Part shown: positions 58,648 through 64,000 of the stretch, in pieces
Position numbering within the stretch: position 1 is the stretch's first letter
Layout: each line of letters starts with the position of its first letter
Source of the DNA: Lojkania enalia
Taxonomy: Eukaryota; Ascomycota; Dothideomycetes; Pleosporales
Length of the DNA: 64,000 nt
Direction: 5' to 3'
Assembly (NCBI GenBank): GCA_010094045.1
Contig: ML986638.1
Location: 1-64,000 of the forward strand
The notes under the pieces: model-generated
The model's database searches: none
The model's input: only the letters and a program-made list of their open reading frames with translations
Told to the model about the DNA's origin: nothing
Program-made: the position numbers and the translations under genes

Positions 58648-61600
58648 ATGTCGCTATTCGGAGGCCTCGGCGGCAGTAGCCAACCGGCAACGAGCGCGCC
58701 AGCTCCAGGAACCACTCCAGGCTTCACTCCTCTGTTTGGGGGTGCGAAGACGACCTCAGCTGCCACCTCAACTCCGAGCTTCTTCTCAGGCTTGGGTGGG
58801 ACAGGATCGGGTGCTGGATCAACAACCGCACCATCTAGCACGTCACAGCCAGCAAGCTCGGGCGGATTGGGAGGCTTGTTTTCGAGCGCAGCAAAGACAA
58901 CTGCCCCAGCAACAACAGGCGCTCCCGCCCTCTCTTTCTCGACTGCTCCGTCCCAAACGCAGCCTGGAGGGTTTTTTCCGAAGCCGTCGTTTGGTGCCAG
59001 TGCCAGTCAGGCGCCGCAGCAATCGACCACCACAAACCCGCCACAAACGACCTCGGGAGGTCAACCGTCCCTCTTCTCTACTAGCACAGCTCCGCAGCAA
59101 CCGGGGGGCCCATTATCACAGTCAAACGGTGTTTCGGGTCGATCGGCACATTTCGATCATCTCTTGGAGCGCGGCAGGAAGCGCAATGCCGGAGAGGATA
59201 AACTCAGCGACTTCGACGAGTTGCCGTCGCTGCAGCTGGGCCTGGGTGATATCGCCCGCAAGGTCCGTAACCTAGGCGCTGGTGGCCCCTCAGCCGACCA
59301 GACGCAGGATCGTGCAGCGTGAGTCTTTTGTGACCTTGCGCTGTTTGCGCTGTTGCTAACGGAAATTTTCCAGACATTACCTTCTTTCCGCTTCGGGCGT
59401 TAAGATGGGAAGCACACTTCGTGATTTAAACCAATTTAGCACACAGTCAGGGCTCAGCACAGCAGGGCCAGCGGCTAACATTTTAGACACCGATGTCGAC
59501 AGCTACATTTCCAACCTCCAGTCTCAATCCACGTTGGCCTTGATACAAGAGGGGCTGGAACAGTCTAAGCGAGATTTCGATGCATACCTAGAAGAGAATG
59601 TCCAGATCGAGTGGGACGAGCAGCGAAAGCGAATATATGAACATTTTGGTTTGGGCAGACAGAGCGAAGAAGCAGCTGCATCACAGAGCACATTCGGAAG
59701 CACCGCTGGCCGTGGGGCGTTTGGTAGGTCTACCCGTAGAGGCCGCTCTATGGGTCCTAAAGCTTCGACGAATACCGCGGCCTTCGGCGCCTCCGGTGCC
59801 CCTCCTGTCATTGGGAGTGTCATGTCCCCGTACCAAAAGAGAGCTCTCAATGGCCAGGAATCACAGGACAAATCAGCCATTGCTGGACAGATGGGCCCGG
59901 AGGATCGTTTCGTTCGAGACAAGCAGGAGCGTTTCATGGAGAAAGTTAAGGAACTTAACGTGACCCGACTTCAGGAAAGCCCTTATCCCGTACTCCATGC
60001 CTTTTCAAGTGTGGAGGCTCAATCTGGTACCGACAACACCGAGCACTTAATCAATGCTTATGATGCGCTGGTATCCATAACTGGGGAAGAAGAGAACTCC
60101 AAAGCACTACTCGGGGGTGGTGCTCATCCTAAGGAGCGTTGCTTCGCCCGAGAATATCTAGACGAGGCACCAAACTCTGTCAATAGCATTCGGACCCGGA
60201 AAATGATTCTTGATGGTTCGCGGAAGTTCCTGGAGAAGAAGTTCTTGGCTGAAGTGGAGACCGCTATCCGAAAGAACGCCCGTGAAGCTCAGGTTGGCGG
60301 CGTCCCCTCAACTCTAAACCGAATACGAGGTTTCATTAGGGTCAAAATAGCGTTTAAAGAGTTAGGCACCGATACGGAACAGTTGCAGAGGATTGGAGGA
60401 GAAGGGGACGAGTATCCTTGGGTAATTGTCTTCTACCTACTGAGAGCTGGATTAACAGCCGAAGCTGCTCAATACGTACGCGACAAGAAGAACTTCTTCC
60501 AAAATAACGACAGGAACTTTCAGGCTTCGATTGCCAACTATGCGAGCGATCCAGATCGCCGCCTCACACCCGATCTACAACAGAAGATCAATCATGTATA
60601 CGCACAGCGTGCTAGGATTGCACCTACGAATGACCCGTACCGGATGGCTTGCTACAAGATTATCGGACGCTGTGAGATGACTCGGAGGAATCTAGAGCCT
60701 TTGAAAGAGGGCATGGATGACTGGATCTGGTTGCAATTCAACCTCGCAAGGGAAGGTAACCGTGCCGAAGAAAACGCGGTAGAAATATTTGGTCTCGAGG
60801 AGCTGAGAGCCACCATCAGAGATATCGGTCAGCGGCACTTCATAGGCAATGCCTCCGAAGTGGCCGGCGGATATGGTGTTTACTTCTACCTTGCGACATT
60901 GGCAGGCATGTTCGAGCAGGCGATCAACTACCTGTATACGTATAACTACGTCTCCGCAGTTCATTTTGCTATTGCATTAGACTACTATGGGCTTTTACGG
61001 GTATCGGACTGGAGCAGCGCTGGCTTAGAGATTCTCACACACACGACACGACAATTCCCGCAGCTCAACTTCGGCCGAGTCGTCGGCCATTACACTAGAG
61101 ACTTCCGTGCTGCTAGAGCGGATGCCGCCGCCGAGTATTTGATTCTGATCTGCCTGAACGCGGATCTCCTTGGCGAAGCAGGTAAACAGCAAGCGGCTCT
61201 CTGCCATGAGGCGCTCCGCGAGCTCGTCCTTGAGACACGAGAATTTTCGACACTTCTGGGAGATGTAAAGGCCAGTGGACAAAGCACTCCTGGTCTTATC
61301 CAGGAACGCGTGAAGCTGATCAGGCTTAATGATGATAACGCCATGATCAAAGCGATTACTCACGAAGCCGCTCGAATGGCAGATGACAACGGACGCACCA
61401 ATGATGCTGTATTGTTATGCCACCTTGCCGGCGAATATGATAGCGTCGTGACTATCTTGAACCGCGCGCTGTCCGAGGCGCTTTCGGTGGATCTCGGACA
61501 AGAACCACTGCGCCTCGAACCGCTGAAACCACGACTTCCTGGGACCGAATCACAGGCGTCTAATCCCAGCTCCACCAGCCTCAGCATGCTTGGAACAGAT

Positions 61601-62150
61601 GATCCTGTTGAACTAGCGCACAAGGTTATGCAACTCTATGACAATAACCAATTATGGTGGCGAAAAGTTTCCCAAATCCACCGGGATACACTCTACGCGC
61701 TTATTCACCTAAATATTGCTAAGAATATCATCGAGGATCGTCGGTATATGGAAGCTTTAGATGTAAGTACTCCCTGTGACCCTAATGTCTGCCATAGAAG
61801 GAAGCTAACTATTTATCCACTAGATGATCGAATCTCTCAATATCTTACCTTTAAAAGCGGATGGCAACCTCTCCAATATTCGCAACTCGGCCAACAATTT
61901 CGCGTCTTACCCGCAGGACATTGCTCGCAATATTGGAAATGTCTTGCTCTGGTGTATTGGATGCTGCAGTCGGCACCGCGAGACGTTACTCAGTGGACAG
62001 TTTGATGATCCCACAAGGAAGGCTCTGGCTGATCAATTGCTTCAGAAGGCCAAGGACTTGATGGTCTTTGCGGGATTGATTAGGTATAAGTTGCCGCCTA
62101 GAGTGTTTGAAACGCTTGCAAAGCAGGGACAGGACGCTGGCGTTTATTAG
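58648..62150 (+). CDS. NIC96: nucleoporin Nic96 (Nup93 family) with FG-like N-terminus
   Basis: This scaffold nucleoporin of the inner ring links the channel nucleoporins (Nsp1 complex) to the pore core. Three exons, 58648..59318, 59374..61762 and 61824..62150, give about 1128 residues. Residues 1-165 are Ser/Thr/Gly/Pro-rich with FG, LFG and GLGG repeats (SLFGGLGG, PLFGGAKTT, GFFPKPSFGAS). Next comes the Nsp1-complex-binding helix region (FDHLLERGRKR, then LPSLQLGLGDIARKVRNLG). The alpha-solenoid includes YPWVIVFYLLRAGLTAEAAQYV, NLAREGN, VAGGYGVYFYLATLAGMFEQAINYL and FAIALDYYGLLRVSD. The exon joins EALD|MIESLNILPL are typical. Family assignment is very secure. Confidence 0.95.
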
Positions 62151-62472
62151 TCAAAATTTGGTTCAGGGAGGATTTGAAAGTTCCGAAGGGGATATCCTTT
62201 GGTGGACGATTGGCGACTAGCATAAGCATTGCCAATCTTTATGGCCTAAGGGCATTCTTAAGAAGAATGGTAGATGGAGATGTACAGCATGGTAAACGGA
62301 TTGAGATGAGTATTTGAAAGGCACATGGTAGCCTTTTTTGCCCAAATAATTTATGGCATATAATACTGCATCAAATGAACTCATAGAGGGGCGATTGTTG
62401 GACTACTGCCCCAGGCCATTATCATTGAAATGAAAGATGATGTGAAGATGCGGAACCCATACAACCATCTCC
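62151..62472. other. convergent intergenic region, NIC96 / SDR
   Basis: These 322 bp contain the 3' ends of both flanking genes. No other feature. Confidence 0.6.
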
Positions 62473-63656
62473 TCACTGCTCCTGAAACTCCTTGAGTGCC
62501 TCATCATTCCAACTCAAAAACTTCCCACTCAACCACGCCCCGGCGCCCACACTCAACTTTGCAATAATGTGGCCCGGTCCCTCGGGCTTCAATAGTCCCC
62601 CTTCCTCCTTCAATCCCATGAACTTTTTCCGATCCTTCTCACTCATGGACTCGCCGTGCACTTCTCTAATCTCCCTCTGCATCTCCGTGTCAACGACTCC
62701 GGGGCGGATAGCGATAGTAGTGACGTCTGGTTCCTCGACGGCGAGGGTCTGGGCTAGGTGGTTGAGGACGGCTTTTGAGGCGCCGTAGGGGCCCCAGGCC
62801 TGGTAGGCGGAGACGGCGGCGCCAGAGGAGGTGAGGAGGATGCGGCCATGGGTTTTGCGGAGGTGCGGGAGGGAGGCTTGGATCTAGGTGCTGTGTTAAC
62901 TTCATGTCTTGTCGAGATTAATTATGTATGTATGACGAATATATCGATATGGAGTCTTTTGGTGGACCGATAGGATCATGTGAAATGCCACATCCCTCCA
63001 ACTCGAACATATTCTCTCAACCCAATCCACGGAATAGAAAGAGACGCGAAGAGAGATAACAGTAGTTGCCTTACCAACGCAATGGCGCTAAAAACATTGA
63101 CATCGAATCCCCGCCTCCACTCCTCCACACTCGCATCCGCAACCTTCTTGACCGGCTCCAGCGTCCCGTGATTCACAATCAGGCCGTCCAATCGCCCCCA
63201 CCGCGAGAGCGCAAGCTCGACGGCTGTGGCGGCAATTTTGGAGGAAGAGAGGTCCCCCGCGAGCACCTCGACGCGGTCAGGATATTGGTAATGCAGTTGG
63301 TCCAGCGCAGCGTGGGTCCGGGCCGCAACGACAAGTTTGTGGTTCTCGGGACTAGAGAGGAGGAAATGGGCGATGGCTTGGCCAATGCCTGTCGGATTTA
63401 TTAGAGCTTTTTTTTATAAAAAAAAAAAAAAGGAAAATCTTATATTGAATTAAAAACACGGATCAGAAAAGGCAGATCTAAACAAGACGCGTCCATGTTT
63501 AAGCAAGAGGAATGGAAGGAGATATCTGACGAGACCAAAATAACTCCGGAAATCGTTTAACCAGACCGGCTTAGAATGGCAAATTGACAATATATAATAA
63601 CCCTCACCTCTCGATGCTCCCGTTAGTATAATCACTTTATCCTGCGTTTCGGCCAT
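62473..63656 (-). CDS. short-chain dehydrogenase/reductase (SDR)
   Basis: This NAD(P)-dependent oxidoreductase has an unknown substrate. Exons 63656..63608, 63388..63075 and 62883..62473 give 257 residues. The glycine-rich cofactor site TGASRGIG is split by a 219-nt first intron. VNHGTLEP is the NNAG-equivalent motif. The catalytic Ser (LLTSSGAAVSAY) and the Tyr-Lys pair (YGASK) are intact. RPGVVDTEMQ follows the active site. The sequence resembles small cytosolic fungal reductases of the Irc24/YIR035C type. It ends with a soluble tail without a targeting signal. Confidence 0.9.
63408..63431. repeat. T8-AT-A14 inverted homopolymer inside an intron
   Basis: Eight T, then AT, then fourteen A lie within the first SDR intron, about 20 bp from the acceptor. 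On the gene strand the long T tract would act as the polypyrimidine region. Confidence 0.85.
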
Positions 63657-64000
63657 GTTTGTTTGCTATCATTTGAAGACTTGCGGCAAAGTCCGAGCCC
63701 GTCATCAGGATACTCGTGTCGGCTAGTTGCATTTTAAAGGGTTCGTCATATTAGTCATCATATACGGGGGTGTCGGCAAGGATCGATTTAAGTATCATCA
63801 GCAGACATAGATAAAACGCCAACCTCAAACCCTGAGCGGATAGGCACAAATAGAGGTTGACTTGAAACATTATAGTAGCTGTAGACTCAGTAAGAAGACA
63901 CTGAATGAGAAAAATTGTGACATTCGAGAACTACAGAAATAATCGAAGGTAATACAAGATATCGTTGGACCCATCCCGCTCTCGTTGTTGTAATTAGAAC
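63657..64000. other. promoter of the SDR gene, end of window
   Basis: AT-rich DNA upstream of the minus-strand SDR start. No other gene can be supported before the window ends. Confidence 0.55.

Overview
The window is nuclear DNA of a filamentous ascomycete (Pezizomycotina; a Leotiomycetes-like lineage is only a guess). The signs are: genes on both strands with short GT-AG introns of about 48-75 nt, CT-rich leaders, large intergenic spaces, and fungal-specific families (HET-domain protein, DUF3292, fungal transcription-factor-like protein). I placed most exon borders by hand from splice sites and reading-frame arithmetic. Where an exon list is given, the exon lengths sum to a whole number of codons.

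Layout, left to right. Vip1/Asp1 inositol pyrophosphate synthase (-) is divergent from the U3 snoRNP WD40 protein Utp21 (+). A fungal transcription-factor-like gene (+) follows, then about 3.4 kb without a recognisable gene. Next come a conserved acidic fungal protein (-) and a 4.6-kb gene-poor stretch. A small, very acidic protein (-) and TFIIIB subunit Brf1 (+) share a divergent promoter that contains a 117-base assembly gap. A PHD-finger protein (-) follows. A mitochondrial-type family III CoA-transferase (-) is divergent from riboflavin synthase (+), with only 141 bp between the two start codons.

From 32.5 kb: a poly-proline protein of unknown function (+), the type I protein arginine methyltransferase Hmt1/PRMT1 (+), a kinesin-6-like motor (-), a HET-domain protein (+), a DUF3292 membrane protein (+), a secreted glutaminyl-peptide cyclotransferase (-), ESCRT-III-associated Did2/CHMP1 (-) and NC2-beta/Dr1 (-). 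NC2-beta is divergent from the AGC kinase Sch9 (+). The right end holds a peroxisomal MaoC-type hydratase with a C-terminal SKL (+), Mediator subunit 27 (+), a basic, probably mitochondrial protein (-), nucleoporin Nic96 (+) and a short-chain dehydrogenase (-).

Most genes are single-copy housekeeping genes (transcription, ribosome biogenesis, nuclear pore, ESCRT, signalling, riboflavin) and do not form a pathway cluster. Only the HET protein, the poly-proline protein, the DUF3292 protein and the transcription-factor-like gene look accessory or lineage-specific. I found no convincing new multi-gene system. The unusual signals are mainly in gene structure: micro-exons and in-frame mini-introns, a GC-AG intron, a doubtful splice acceptor in the DUF3292 gene, an alternative start inside the first Sch9 intron, very tight gene spacing, and gene-poor stretches with tandem-repeat remnants. 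I saw no tRNA, rRNA, CRISPR array or intact transposon.
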